From Chamaecyparis obtusa (Eukaryota > Streptophyta > Pinopsida > Cupressales > Cupressaceae): a stretch of 64,000 bases of DNA. Position numbers and translations under genes: made by a program. Shown here in pieces: positions 23,301-35,504 of the stretch (its first letter is position 1; each line of letters begins with the position of its first letter). Below the pieces are notes generated by a model, which saw only the letters and a program-made list of their open reading frames with translations, had not been told where the DNA came from and searched no databases. The stretch lies in NCBI GenBank assembly GCA_027943335.1, contig BSBK01004089.1, positions 2,770,001-2,834,000 on the forward strand, read 5' to 3'.

Positions 23301-24640
23301 AAAATGGGATATACTGGAAAAGGACCTCTAGGAACAAGAGGCAAAGGCATCACCAAACCCATTGAACACTATGGGAGAACAACCAAGGATACTACCAGCA
23401 TAGGTTATAAGAAGAAACCTTTCCATCTCAGTGGAAGCACTATACATGTCCTAGAACAGATAGAACCGGAGACAGATACTTAGCAAAAGGAAGAAACACA
23501 ACACTCAAACAGTGATGATTCAAACACAACTGATGTTTTTCCTTATGAATGTATACCTCAACACATTCTAGACCTTCTTGAAGATGAGAAGAAAACTAAA
23601 GAGACAATCAATGTAGTAGACGCATAAGAACCTACTATTGAGCAAAAAATAGTCACAACACAAGAATCAACAGATACTGAAGATAAACAAGGAGGTATGC
23701 CTATCACAATAGCTGAACATTTGGGACACAACAGTGATTCTGAGATAGATTCCCATGAGTATGAATTCCACTCAGATTCTGAAGGTAACCCTTCTTGGGG
23801 GATCCGTCCAAATTTTATACATGTTCTTCACTTTCCCAGGGATCCAGATGAAAAATCAAATGACTATGAGTGGGGAGTGATTCTAGAACCAGAAAAAGAG
23901 GACATTATCACTGATAAACATGTTGATATCATTCACCAATAAACACCTACACCTGACACGAGTCTAGAACAAACTGACAGACCTTGTGAGTCTAATTCAC
24001 TTATCACTAACGTAGGATCCAACGATGACAGTGAGACACTTAACAAACTGAACATTCTGAGTAGTAATATCATCCTTGAATTTGAGAGGTGAATCAGATC
24101 CAATGATGACAATAGTGTATGCGTAAACACTATCAGCCAATCCTTTCCTACACTTACTATCCAACATCCTGAACTTATTGACCAAACATCCCAAAATCCA
24201 TGTTAAGACATATATACTTTCCAAACATACTACACTCTTTCCTGCTACATAAACATAGTAGAACCCATGAGGACTTCCATTAGCAAACCTAGCATCAACA
24301 TGATGGAGTCAGATATCAAATATCTTAGTCAAAAGAATAAAAGCAAAAAGAAAAAGAGTTTTGAGGGTGAAAACCACTATGTGGCAGTCTCAGAACCTAA
24401 AATAGTAAAAACAAAAGACGTATCTGAAGGTGAAAACCTCTCTGAGGCACCTAAGGATGAGATATTTGATGTCCTTTTGAGTCATTTACATGACAGATCT
24501 CTAGTATTGATAGAACCAACTCAGTCTATCAATTTGGGCACATCAGAGGAACCTCAATTGATTCATGTAGCACAATCTTTGTTAGAAGAAGAAAAACATG
24601 CATTTACAAAATTCTTAACAGAGAAAAAGATCAACTTCGC
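20398..24640 (+). pseudogene. Gag-protease region of Tat element 2
   Basis: ATG at 20398 (MVETRASSHKK), with an early frame shift near 20935. Most of the rest is in one frame, broken by stops at 21204-21206 and 21948-21950 and more. The Gag core is at about 20985-21450 (PKYDKYDGSSDPQDHVREFY, same core as Tat element 1). A Cys/His motif CDFHQNKDHKTNNC is near 21860-21900. The protease site LIDGGAGLNIC is near 22540-22572, followed by LLGRSWIHEM (about 22766-22795). A G-patch lies at about 23277-23360 (MSKMGYTGKGPLGTRGKGI). Most stops are CAA/CAG/CGA/TGG decay. Not functional. Confidence 0.8.
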
Positions 24641-27600
24641 ATGAAGATATCTAGATATGGCTAGATTAGATCCTAATCTCATCATGCATCATCTCTCTAT
24701 CGCTCCAGGAGTTAAACCAATCAAGAAAAAGTTGTGAAAAATGCATCCTCACGTTGCACTCCTTGTCAAAGCTAAGCTAGAGGAGTTACTAAAAGCAGGA
24801 TTTATCCGAGTCATTGATTATGCAGATTGGATCTCAAACATAGTTCCAGTATCAAAACTAGATAAATCTATCATAGTATGCACAAAATTTAGAGATGTGA
24901 ACAAAGCATGCCCTAAGGATGATTTTCCGCTACCAAACATCGATATGATAGTGGACATGACTGCGGGCTTTGAAATGTATTCTTTAATGGATGGTTTCTC
25001 TAGATATAATCAAATCAAGATAGCTCTTGAAGATCAAGAGAAAACAACTTTCACTTGTGCATGGGGTACTTTCTGCTCGAACGTAATGCCTTTTGGTCTT
25101 AAAAATGCAAGTGCTACATATCAAAGAGCTATGACATCTATCTTTCACGATATGATGCATAAGGACATGGAAGATTACGTTGATGATACCTTGGAAAAAT
25201 CAATGAAAAGATCTGGACATCTAGCTGACTTGGCTACAATACTAGATAGAATGGAAAAATTTATTCTTCACCTAAATCTTAAGAAATGTGCCTTTGGTGT
25301 CACTTTAGGAAAGCTTCTAGGGTACATTGTTTCAAAGAAAGGTATCGAAGTAGATCCAACAAAAGTCAAAGCAATCATCAAGATGCAACCTCCTAAGAAT
25401 ATCAGTCAAATGAGGACCTTACAAGGAAGGGTACAATCCATCAGATGCTTCATATCTCAGCTAGCAAATATTTCGTAACCTTTCACCAAGACATTACATA
25501 AAGGTGTGACCTGAAAAGAACTTCAATCACATCAAGCAATATTTGGTGAATCCATTGATTCTCATGCCTTCTATTCAAGGAAAACCATTAATATTGTATG
25601 TCTCTGCTACAGATACATCACTAGGGGCATTACTAGCACAACATGATGAGAATAAGAAGGAATGAATTATCTACTACATCAACACAACATTGATAGCTTA
25701 TGAGAAGAACTATTCCATGATAGAGAAGGCATGTCTACCTGTCATCTTTGCATCATAGAAGCTAAGACACTACATGTTAGCTCATACTACGCAATTAATA
25801 GAAAAAATTGATCCATTAAAGTACTTATTTAGCAAAGCTTCCCTCACAGGTAGACTAGCGAAATGGGTCATGCTACTAAGTGAATTTGACATCGAGTATG
25901 TTGAAAGAAAGGCTATCAAAGGACAAGTAATTGCAGATCAATTAGCTGAAGCACCAATGTTCGATGACCAACCACTACAAATGTAATTTCCTAATTCCTC
26001 TATCATGCACATATCCTCCAGAACATGGCGCTTATTCTTTGATAGATCTTACACACAAAATGGGTCCGGAGCTGGCATATTATTCATAATACCACAAGGT
26101 TACTCCATTCTGAAGGCATCAAGATCAAGTTCCCCTGTACCAATAATATAGCTGAATATGAAGCTCTGCTAAATGGTATGAAGATAGAAATTGAATGGAG
26201 AGTAACAAAACTACACGTTCATGGAGACTCACAACTAGTCATACACCAAGTCAATGACGTGTATCAAACAAAAGATGAAAAGCTTTTTCCCTACAAACGC
26301 ATGGTAGATGATCTAAAGAAGTACTTCATATCTATCACATTTGAAAAGATACCTAGAGTGGAGAACAGGGTTGTTGATGCTATGGCAACACTATCATCTT
26401 TACTACAACAGCCCAAACATGAGCTACACTACAAGTTCCTGGTGGAAGCACTGTCATTCCCTGCCTATGATTGCCCAGAAACCCACATGATATGCATCAT
26501 TTTTGGTCATGATTCCTCCTGCTACAAAAACATATACTCCTACCTTCGGGACCAAATCATTCTTGATACCTTTAACCGTCATGAAAAATGCTACCTTATC
26601 CAAAATGCATCATGGTATGTCATCATTGGTAATTATGTATACAAATGAAGTCTGGATGGTACACTTCTTAGGTGTTTAGAACATGAAGAGTCACAACGTA
26701 CATTAGAAGAAGTCCATGAAGGTATTTATGGATCACATTCAAACGGTTTGACACTAGCTCGAAAACTCATTAGGGCTAGGTACTATTGGCCAGATATGAA
26801 AAAAGAGGCTGTCAAATGTGCTAAGAATTGTCAGAAGTGCCAGGTACATGGCAACTTGATTCACGCACCGGGAAGAGATCTGATTCCCTTCACAACACAA
26901 TGGCCTTTTCAACAATGGGCATTTGATCTCATAGGTGCTATTTATCCCCATTCATCAAATGGTCATACCCATATAATCACAGCTACAAATTACTTCACAA
27001 AATGGGTAGAAACAGTTCCTTTGACACAAGCTACTAGAAAACAAATCTCTATGTTCATACCGAATTACATCATTTACCGGTACAGTATACCATATTCCAT
27101 TGTCATAGACAATGGAAACCAATTCAAGAATAAGGACCTAGAATCCTTATGCTCTAAATTCAAGATCACTCAACATTGGTCACCCATTTACTATCCACAA
27201 GGGAATGGACAAGCTAAAGCATCTAATAAGAACTTACTGAAAATCCTATATTGAACAGTCAACAAGATAGGAAGAGATTGGAAGCTAATGATAAATCCAG
27301 CTCTTTGGGCCTATAGAACGAGTATCAAAATGCCCACTGGGGCTACTCCTTTTTCTTTAGTATATGAGACTAAAGAGGCACTGCTTATTGAGGTTGAAAT
27401 CCCATCACTATGAATCAGAATGCATGGTCTGGTAACTGATGATGATTATAGAGTGTCTACATTACAAGAACTTGAACTACTAGATGAGCGCATGCAAGCT
27501 GCGTAGGATCATCTCAGAGTATATAAAAAAAGAATGTCTAAAGGCTACAGCAAGAAAGTCAGACACAAAAAATTTCAGGTTGGTGATCTAGTCTTGAGAG

Positions 27601-27779
27601 AAAACACTAAAAATCAATCCCATCGAGAATGCAAGGGGAAGTTTGAACCCAACTAGCTGGTTCCCTTGTTGTCACTGCATCTTTTGGCTCTAGAGCCTAT
27701 CAACTCTCAACGATTGAAGGAGAACAGCTCCAAGAACTAATCAGCGTTCTCCATCTGAAGAAATTCTATGCCTAAGACA
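24641..27779 (+). pseudogene. Pol of Tat element 2: RT, two RNase H domains, integrase
   Basis: RT at about 24741-25478 with VPVSKLD, MPFGLKNASATYQR and a DYVDD box near 25170. Retroviral-type RNase H at about 25560-25985, which leaves and re-enters the main frame. Archaeal-type RNase H at about 26020-26400 (LFFDRSY, HVHGDSQLVI, VENRVVDAMA). Integrase from 26660, with the zinc-binding part (H..H..CxxC, CQKCQ near 26850), core FDLIG and VIDNGNQF, then PQGNGQAKASNK, where Lys (27216-27218) replaces the catalytic Glu. Several stops follow. Inactive by stops, frame shifts and the active-site change. Confidence 0.82.
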
Positions 27780-27844
27780 TTCAGTCTGTGAAAATGTCCT
27801 GAAAAGAATCATAAAAATAAGAAAAGGTCCTAAAAAAATGATCA

Positions 27845-28055
27845 TCCTGGTAAAAACCTAGCAATAGACGCCTTGATGGTTCACAAAAAAATAAAATCAA
27901 AAAGAGAAAAAATACAAAAAAATTGAAAAGCTGAAAAATACAAAAAAAAGAAGGAAAAGAAAGTGCCTTGGTGAAAACCTGGTAAACAGGCGCCTTGGTA
28001 GCTAAAATAAAATCTCTGTCAAGATGGTGAAAATTCAGCAAACGGGCGCCACTTG
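27845..28055 (+). repeat. Three degenerate GAAAAC..GGCGCC units after integrase
   Basis: Three diverged units at about 27845-27885, 27965-28000 and 28024-28054. Each has GGTGAAAAC or GGTAAAAAC, then a spacer, then RGGCGCC-like sequence (AGACGCC, AGGCGCC, GGGCGCC). Purine-rich A/G filler separates them. I recall similar short repeats after integrase in other Tat elements. Confidence 0.55.
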
Positions 28056-28205
28056 TATCAAAACGCTCCATCTATCAACACAATCTTGGCAATCTCCCAA
28101 CTTTCAATACTATTTGAGTTTGTACATATTTCCTTGTTGCTTTCGCATCCTATTTTCAATAAGGTCGGCCTGTGTACCAAGCCCTAAAACATCTGCATCC
28201 TATCA

Positions 28206-28230
28206 AAGTTTCAAACTTGGGGGCAACCAA
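28206..28230 (+). promoter_or_regulatory. Putative polypurine tract of Tat element 2
   Basis: CTTGGGGGCAACCAA followed by TGTCACATCC. Position and sequence suit a PPT, but the sequence after it does not visibly match the 5' LTR start. A second candidate, GATTGGGGGCATAATC, is at 28486-28501. Confidence 0.4.
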
Positions 28231-29400
28231 TGTCACATCCTATGGTCCTCAATATCTCAAATGAATCATATCCAGTCAAGGTCCTTTAGAGCTATAGCCG
28301 AGTTAGTTCTTTTGTCTCCTACCAGAAAAGGATTTTGCACCTAACAAACAAGCAACAAACAAAAACAATATCTGTGACATGCTTTGATCTTCTTGTATGC
28401 TAACTAATTTGCATTAATATTTTTGCATATTATGTTCTCTTGAGCTCATCGATGATGTTATTTTACAGGATTTAGAGAGTGATGATTGGGGGCATAATCT
28501 TTTCTTTATTTTCTGCTTGTAAGTGAACATCTAACGACTTAGGAAATTTTGGATTCAATTGGTGTCCACTATAAGTGCCTCCATCTCGAATTGGATGGCC
28601 CCATGTACCTCAACCATTGATGCCCGGATTCTTCAGGGAGTCTGACCTAACTTAGTCCTTTTGAGTGATTTCTTATTTATATTGTGAAACACAACATTAC
28701 CCAAGGATGTGAATGATAAAGGGTCACTGCGGGTAATACATAGTGGAATCAAAATGATCTTCAAACTGCTTGGTGTGTTTGTATGCAAGGCATATTCAGG
28801 TCATCACAACATTTATGTTCTGATGCTTATACAAATTTCTAAATCAAAATGGAGATGATATTCAGGTCATCTTGGCTTTTGTGCCTTGGTGCTTATATCT
28901 AATCCAACATTTCAACTAGAAGTCAATATTCATATGTTCATGGTTATCTAACTAGTGAACATTGTACTGACTATCCAATGTTACCTAAAAAAATTCAATG
29001 ATGATAAAAGATCGACATATGATCAATGACTATGTCCTAGGTCCGCATTTCATTTGCATTTTGAATTCTGCATGGTTACATCTTTCTCATAATTTGGATT
29101 AAACATCGTGTTTGTTATTCTCCAAATGGCACTAAACAACACATTACAAGGACTAAGCATCATGTAAAGGTTCCCACACTTAATCAGCAAGTAGTTGTCG
29201 TTATGGGTTACTCATCCTTTTTGACAATGACTGAGCACTTGAACTCTTCATGTACTTGCACAAATATCATGTGAATTGCTGCATAACATGGCATTTTCAT
29301 AAACAATGAAACTAGAAATATGGTTCAAAAATGAAGTACGAAACTTCTACAATTCACTACTTATTATCCCAACATTCTATCTCCCTTCTGTTTAGAAGTG
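28231..29400. other. Unassigned 3' region, no gene seen
   Basis: AT-rich, without ORFs of interest. A loose direct repeat starting ATATTCAGGTCATC occurs near 28793 and 28859. It may be the remaining 3' part of Tat element 2 or an older repeat. Confidence 0.4.
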
Positions 29401-29499
29401 TAAAAATACTAATACATTGACACAAATATTAGTGTCATAGTCTTACTCTTAACAATACCATTTTTCCTTATATAAACCATGACACAAGACATTAACCCA

Positions 29500-31720
29500 T
29501 ATACACAATAATGTTCAAGTTTATTATTATTCCGTATTACATAAATCTAAAACAATCAAATGGCTCTTAGAAATCCATGCATGTGAAAAAAATCTACCAA
29601 GTCAATGTAAGTTGAACATTCGCCAATTGGCTAATTTTGAAAATTTGAGAATCCAAATTTGGCTAATAATTCAAGATTTAAGGCAACCTAAATCGCCACA
29701 TTTTTACAAAATTTTGATTTAGAAATATTTAAATCGTAAAATAATTTATTTTATAAAAAACCTGAACTTGAAAATTTGTCACAATATTCGATACATGATT
29801 AGATTTGATTCGCCATAATTTTATAAGTTATTGTAGAAATTTAAATTAATTCTCCAATAATATATCATGATTATTAGTTACTGTAAGATCTATCACCAAC
29901 TTTTAGTTTCCATTATTTACTTAAAGTATAATCTAGTGACCCTCATTATATTCTATGAGCTAAAAATTTTACTATTTGGTTTGTAATGCTGATGGGAGCT
30001 AGAATTTATTTTGTATTGTTGATCTCAATATAAATCAATGGTCTTAAAGAAATTTTGAGCCCCATTAGTATTTAAAAATATCAATACATTTGTTTCACAC
30101 AATACAATGAGGTTATTAGATTATATTTTAAATAAATGGTAAAAACTAATTATTATAGATTCTATTCATTAAACCCATCAAAGATTTCCACATTAAGCCT
30201 ATTAATTTTCTATAAGAATTCTATTTTTTAAATAGAAATATTCACCATGATGATTAATTAATTTTTTTTTACTGTTTCAGATTCACCAACATTTTCTATA
30301 AAAAAAATTGTTATGCCAATAACAATACTTTTTTTTCAAAAAAATTGAGAGATTCATCAATAGAATTTTTTTTTTCTCAAGAAAATAAAAGATTCGCCAA
30401 GATTTTATATCTTTTTTAAGAAGGGGGTTTCTTAAAGTTTATGTTAATGCATGGCAAGTGTTTGCCAAAATGTCTAGAAAAAATGTATGTCAAGTTGATA
30501 GAGCTCGTGTTATGATTTAATTGATGATGATATTTGAACAACTACTCAAAACATGTCTGATCCTAAAAATGCTTTATTTATATATTTGGACATCAATAGA
30601 AATATAGTATAAGACGTTAGAAGTGAAAAGATTTTGAGCCAATTTAACATTCTCGTCCTCTGCACTCAAACTCTAACTTAATGAATCCCAATCCTATTTA
30701 TTTTTTAGTAGAGTTTTTTCCCTCGTGACAATAAACGTCAAACCAGTGGAAGCAATAAACAACGTTCAAAAACCATTCTGCTAAAACACTTGGAAGATTA
30801 TTATTATTCTGTGTTACATAGATTTGAAACAATCAAATAGCTCTTAGGAATCCATGCGTGTGCAAAAATTTACACAAGTTTGTCAACAAATACGATGAAT
30901 ACCACAATCTAGAGAATACATGCTAAGTGTTTGACAAAATGTTTACATTGAATAGCACAATCCAAAGAATATGTACCAAGTGTTTAACAGAATGTCTTGA
31001 AACAGGGTATCTGAAGAGTATAGAACTATACAAAATACGGTTGAATCTAAGAATGCTTTGTTTGTTAATGCAGGAGAATCCCAAGTGAATTGGCGATCAG
31101 TATCAACCAAAAATATTTTCCATTCATTTTCTATGAATTTGTTTCAGTTTCATTTTACTTCTTTTTACTTGTCAGCCTAAAAAATGGAAGCTTTGGAAAT
31201 CCGTCAAATTATAAACTACCCTGGTAAGCATGAATGTGAAATGTGGAAATACAGATCTGGCACGTGGTCCGTTTGACAGCATACCTCAACACTATTTTCA
31301 ATGATTGCAACGGTGAGAGGACTTGGATGTGAATGCTTAGTGTGCGTTGTTTAAGCCACGCCCTGGGAATGGATTGAATGTGTAAAGAAAAGGCCAAATT
31401 TGTAATTACATGAGTAGATTGAGTGTGAGACGAGAATAAATAAAACTGGGTTGTTTTATTGTGATTTTGTGGCAATGCCATTTGAGTTTGTATGCACAAA
31501 GCATTTTCATTTTATGTTAGTGTGTGAAGCTGCAAGCAAGAGGATTGCTTTCTTGTGTCCAAGACGTGAGAAGTGAAAATATTTGGAGCCAATTTAACAT
31601 CCCCATCCAATTAATGAATTATTTTTTTAGTAGAATTTGTTGTCTTTTTACAATGAACATCAAACCAATGGGAGAAATACACAACATTCAAACCCCATTC
31701 CACCACTTGAAGCATTTTTC
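29500..31720. repeat. Old unclassified repeat family, several diverged copies
   Basis: Two words recur: ATTATTATTCYGTRTTACAT followed by CAATCAAATRGCTCTTAG (near 29525-29580 and 30796-30850), and GAAGTGAAAA followed by GAGCCAATTTAACAT (about 30610-30650 and 31567-31600), with related sequence up to 30790 and 31715. AAGTGTTTG-ACAAAATGT also recurs near 30460, 30915 and 30985. No termini or coding capacity recognised. Confidence 0.5.
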
Positions 31721-31740
31721 TTAGTGATAGAGGATAGAAA

Positions 31741-32030
31741 TGTTAATAGGCCTTTGGTCTCTAGTGAAGTTGTATGGTTCCAAATGAGCCTACCAGGGAT
31801 CAAGTCTTGTTGAGTGCAAGGCTCCAACATCATAAGGGATGAGGCCCAGATCGTGCCCCTAGCGAATTTGGCGGAATGGATACCCGTCGTCCTTGGCTCT
31901 TAGCCGAAGAGGTTAGCCTAAGGCTCATGCTCCCGTCTCGAGTAGCAAAAATTTCGTGATGGCCCTCGTTGGGTTGGTTTGCTTGCAGGCTTCGTGCCTC
32001 GCTGGGCAGCCATGCTTCAGATATGTACCT
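31741..32030 (+). mobile_element. SINE-like tRNA-derived repeat (candidate)
   Basis: A GC-richer block in AT-rich surroundings. Its start shows a pol III A-box-like TGGTCTCTAGTG (31755-31766) and, 32 bp after it, a B-box-like GATCAAGTC (31798-31806), as in tRNA-derived SINEs. The 3' end and TSD are unclear, and the end coordinate is a guess. Confidence 0.45.
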
Positions 32031-32089
32031 CCATAAAAAGATGAAGAAGAAATCTTTGAAGCGTAATAAACTAACTCTAATGCAACGAA

Positions 32090-32960
32090 CCAAGGTATAT
32101 AAATTTGTGGAATGTAAGACACAATAAAATCCTTCTACTTGTAGTCAAGAACAAGTTTATGGTAAGAAATTTGCAAGTGCAGACAAATTTGTAGAATGTA
32201 AGGACAAGTCCTCATGCGGCTGCTAAGCTTATTTTGGCTAACTATTGCTGCTCAACATTTCTAGCAGCAATTTGTGGAGCAGGTGGCCCCAAATTACTGA
32301 TTTTTGCTACTTATTTCTTAGCAGACATCCAAAATAGAATGTTTAAATTAAATTTTAATAAAAAAAATTGTGATAGATATTTTTGAGAAAAAATAAGAGA
32401 CAATAAAAGAGAGGGAAAATATCTTGTGGAGCCATGTGTCATTTTTCTCAATAAGTAGTAGTTGCTTATTCCAGCCTCTCCTTTTTTTCAAAGCTTATTT
32501 TTTAATGTTAAGCGGTGGCTTCTCCACAAAAATAGAGATTGCAGTGTGAATAAATTTATAGAATGCAACTGACAATAAAATTATGTTATTTGCAGTCAAT
32601 AACAAATTTTAGCATCTAGTTCACAAGAGTAAAAACAAGTTTATAATTTTTTTTATAGAAATTAATCAAATGTTCGATTCACAATAAACATCAATAGAAA
32701 TTATAACAATTAGATATTAAAGACTTTGATAGAACAAGCCAAACAAAAACAAAAAATAGAAAGGTCTATACATCTTGAAAACTATAAATCTTATAGAAGA
32801 GCATGTTAACTATTCTCTTGAGTTTGATTTGTATGAAAATAATGTTTAATTTTATTTTTATTTTAATAATTATTTTAGTATATTATATTTTATTTGTTAT
32901 AATGTGTTTAGTTTTATATTTATTTCTTTTTTATTAAAATTTATATATCATGTATATCAT
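32090..32960. other. AT-rich intergenic stretch, nothing recognised
   Basis: No ORF, terminal repeat or RNA gene seen; A/T homopolymer-rich, especially 32600-32960. Confidence 0.5.
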
Positions 32961-32966
32961 TTATAA

Positions 32967-33760
32967 ATGACTTTTATAGGTCAGTTCAAGGAATTTAAGA
33001 CTTTTTTAGATAATTATACTAGTAAAGTTATCAAAGCATTAAAGACTAAAAATTATAGAGAACTTTCTACAATACAGCTTGATATATTCTATAAAGTGAA
33101 GGGCATGAGACAACTCCATATATCTCTCAATGCATGCAGTTGTAGAATCAAACATGATTATGATGGAAAGAGTTAAGAGTATGTTTGTTGGGTTAAGATT
33201 TGAAAATTAATTCTAGGTAAGTAATTAGCACTACATTTTACATTATCAACAAGTCTCTAACATGAGAAATTGTTAAGTATTATAAAAAGTTGGATAGGAA
33301 AAGAAACTCACTTAAGGATCTTTGAGTTTTTGGTTGTGAGGCATATGCTATTATGCTTAAGGATAGTGTTTAAAGTTGGATAATAAGGCTATAAACAATA
33401 TATTCATTGACTATGGTGTTGATGTGAAAGAGTGCAAGATTTGGGACATTGTTGTTAGGAAATTATTACATAATTGGATGGTGATATTTAGGTAGATCAG
33501 ATCTATCCTATAGTTGAGTGCTAAAGGAGAATATGAAGTCAATTGTGCAATTATAGCCAAAGATTGAGATGGTTGAAATAGATAAAGAATTGGAGGTTCA
33601 TGATATAGTTGATGAGGAGTATTTAGAGAGTTCAAACTAATAAAAACCTCCATCTCATCTTCTAAAGAGGTCCACTTGATAGAGGAGTTGATAAGAGAGG
33701 TGTAAACCACTTGATTTATATATATTATTACTTTTATTACTAATATTGTTGAACCTTGCA
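32967..33760 (+). pseudogene. Ty1/copia pol fragment 1: integrase core and C-terminal part
   Basis: Decayed integrase. GQFKEFKTFLDNYTSKVIKAL fits the copia integrase core; later FYIINKS, VFGCEAYAIMLKD and KLDNKAINNIFIDYGVDVK fit its C-terminal part, with several stops and shifts. It runs into the acidic linker before RT (EEYLESS). Cut at 33760 by the tandem LTR array; the same gene continues at 38848. Confidence 0.7.
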
Positions 33761-35110
33761 TGATACAAGGGCACCTAAAGTACAAGAGAACAAGGAGTTT
33801 AAGAGTCCTTATATAAGATATTAAAATATATTTAAGTCATTTGTGATGTATTTGAGTTCATATGTAAGGCTATGTGAAGCCATTTGTATGACATTGTTAA
33901 TATTGTCATGTTAAGTTCCTAGTTCTGTCAAGAAGGTTAGAATATGAAATAATGCCTAATAAAGGGTAAAGTGGATGTAAAATGTCCATTAAATTCTATT
34001 TTTGGGAATTCAAGTGTCCATACAAAGATTTGTCAATTTTGGAGTTAAACTAGTAAAGTTGTCATAAAAAGTTGTAATGCAAAATGCATAAAATATTGTC
34101 AAAAGATGCAAATATGTTGTAAAGGGTTAAAAGAGTGTAAGGAGATGGTTCCAAAAGGTGGTTGGGAAGTTATAAACCATAAAAAATACTATAAAAATAT
34201 TGTGTTGGTCATTCCAAACATGAATGAGAAGAGGAAGGTCATTTTGAATCAATTGGTGTCTTCAAAACTTGTTATTTTGATTGGTGTTAACTATTTTTAT
34301 CTAGTTTTGAGGTCTTGTATAGACTTGTACGGCCTAGAAATATTGTAAAAAATTTATTTTATTTAAAGTAGGATGAATGATATTTCTTTTTGTTTTGGTT
34401 TGAAGTGATTATGTGGAGAAATGAATAAGTTATGACAGTTTTGGTAAAAGTTGTTATTTGCAGATCTGAGACTGCTCAACCACAGTCAGAATGAAATGTT
34501 TGGTACAGACACATTTTGGAGAATCAAGACCTCTAATAATATTCATTGGAAAGATATTTGAATTACATTTTGTTTCCTTTTTGTTTGAATTTTTGTTATG
34601 CATATTTGTGAAAGTTATGTGTATTTGAGTGGAAACTAGTTTTTAAAGATCCCCATTGGAGTTGTAGGCAATGATTTGTGCTTGTAAAATGATTTATGAA
34701 TGTGAAAAATCAATGGCTTACATATTTGAAAAATAGATTCATTAATATTTAATGTGAAATTGGTTTGGCATCATTTGGATTCATTTTGAAAAATAGATGT
34801 GATACCCTAGGTAGGGTTTGGTGTTTTACTTCTGATTTATGACAGAAAAAATGGCTCTAAGAGTAGACACCATAACTTATAATTTAATTGTTGTATTGGG
34901 ATCTTCTTTACATATGTTTTATAAGGACTAATTTGGAACAATTCCACCAAAGGATTTCTTAAGATGATTTCAAAATTTAAAGTTATGAATAATGAAATCA
35001 GATATAGAAATCAGGATATGCAAATGAAGAAAGGTTGATGTTTTTGTGATAAAACATGTTGTGGTTTAGCTCATAAGATGCCTTTACACAAAGGCATTAT
35101 TAAATGGATG
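33761..35110 (+). repeat. LTR copy 1 of tandem array, 3' end deleted
   Basis: Starts TGATACAAGGGCACC. Colinear with copy 2 to about 35110, then jumps into internal sequence equal to about 37047 of copy 2, losing the LTR end and PBS. GGATGTT / TTTGTTG microhomology lies at the junction. Confidence 0.75.
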
Positions 35111-35504
35111 TTTGGTTTGTTGTATTGGTAGATAGGGAATTTTTGTTAGGGCCATGCGAAGGTCCAATGGATGCCAAAAGACTAGGGAAAAGAAGAAGGA
35201 TGGGACTCCTAGGTGAGGCATATGGGAGAGTTGTTTGTGGTGAGTTTGAAGTAGCAATGGTAAAGGTGGATCTCTGACTGATAAGGCACCATGGAGTGGC
35301 AGCCATTAATGATCCACTGATAGAAGTATTTGAGAAGATGATTTAGAGGAAAGTCCTATGTCCTTAAGGAAAAAGATGATGGTGATAAAGGCATGAAGAG
35401 GCAAAGGAAAATGAAGGTAAAGATGAATATTTTTGTTATAATTTTTTTTGCAGGTTATGGCACACCTTTCCAAGACACTTGGAAACTTGTCAAGCTTGGA
35501 AGTA

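Larger units (their letters stand above)
16864..28230 (+). mobile_element. Decayed Tat-group Ty3/gypsy element with dual RNase H
   Basis: 5' LTR (16864-18108), PBS (18113-18130), leader to 20397, gag-protease-pol to about 27779, a repeat-bearing tail, then a purine tract at about 28213. The second, archaeal-type RNase H after the retroviral one marks the Tat lineage. gag and pol lie mostly in one frame, with many stops. A 3' LTR matching the 5' LTR was not found, so the right end is provisional. Confidence 0.8.

Noticed and set aside
33411..33785. 124-codon minus-strand frame
   Set aside because: Antisense to the copia integrase fragment and crosses the array boundary at 33761.
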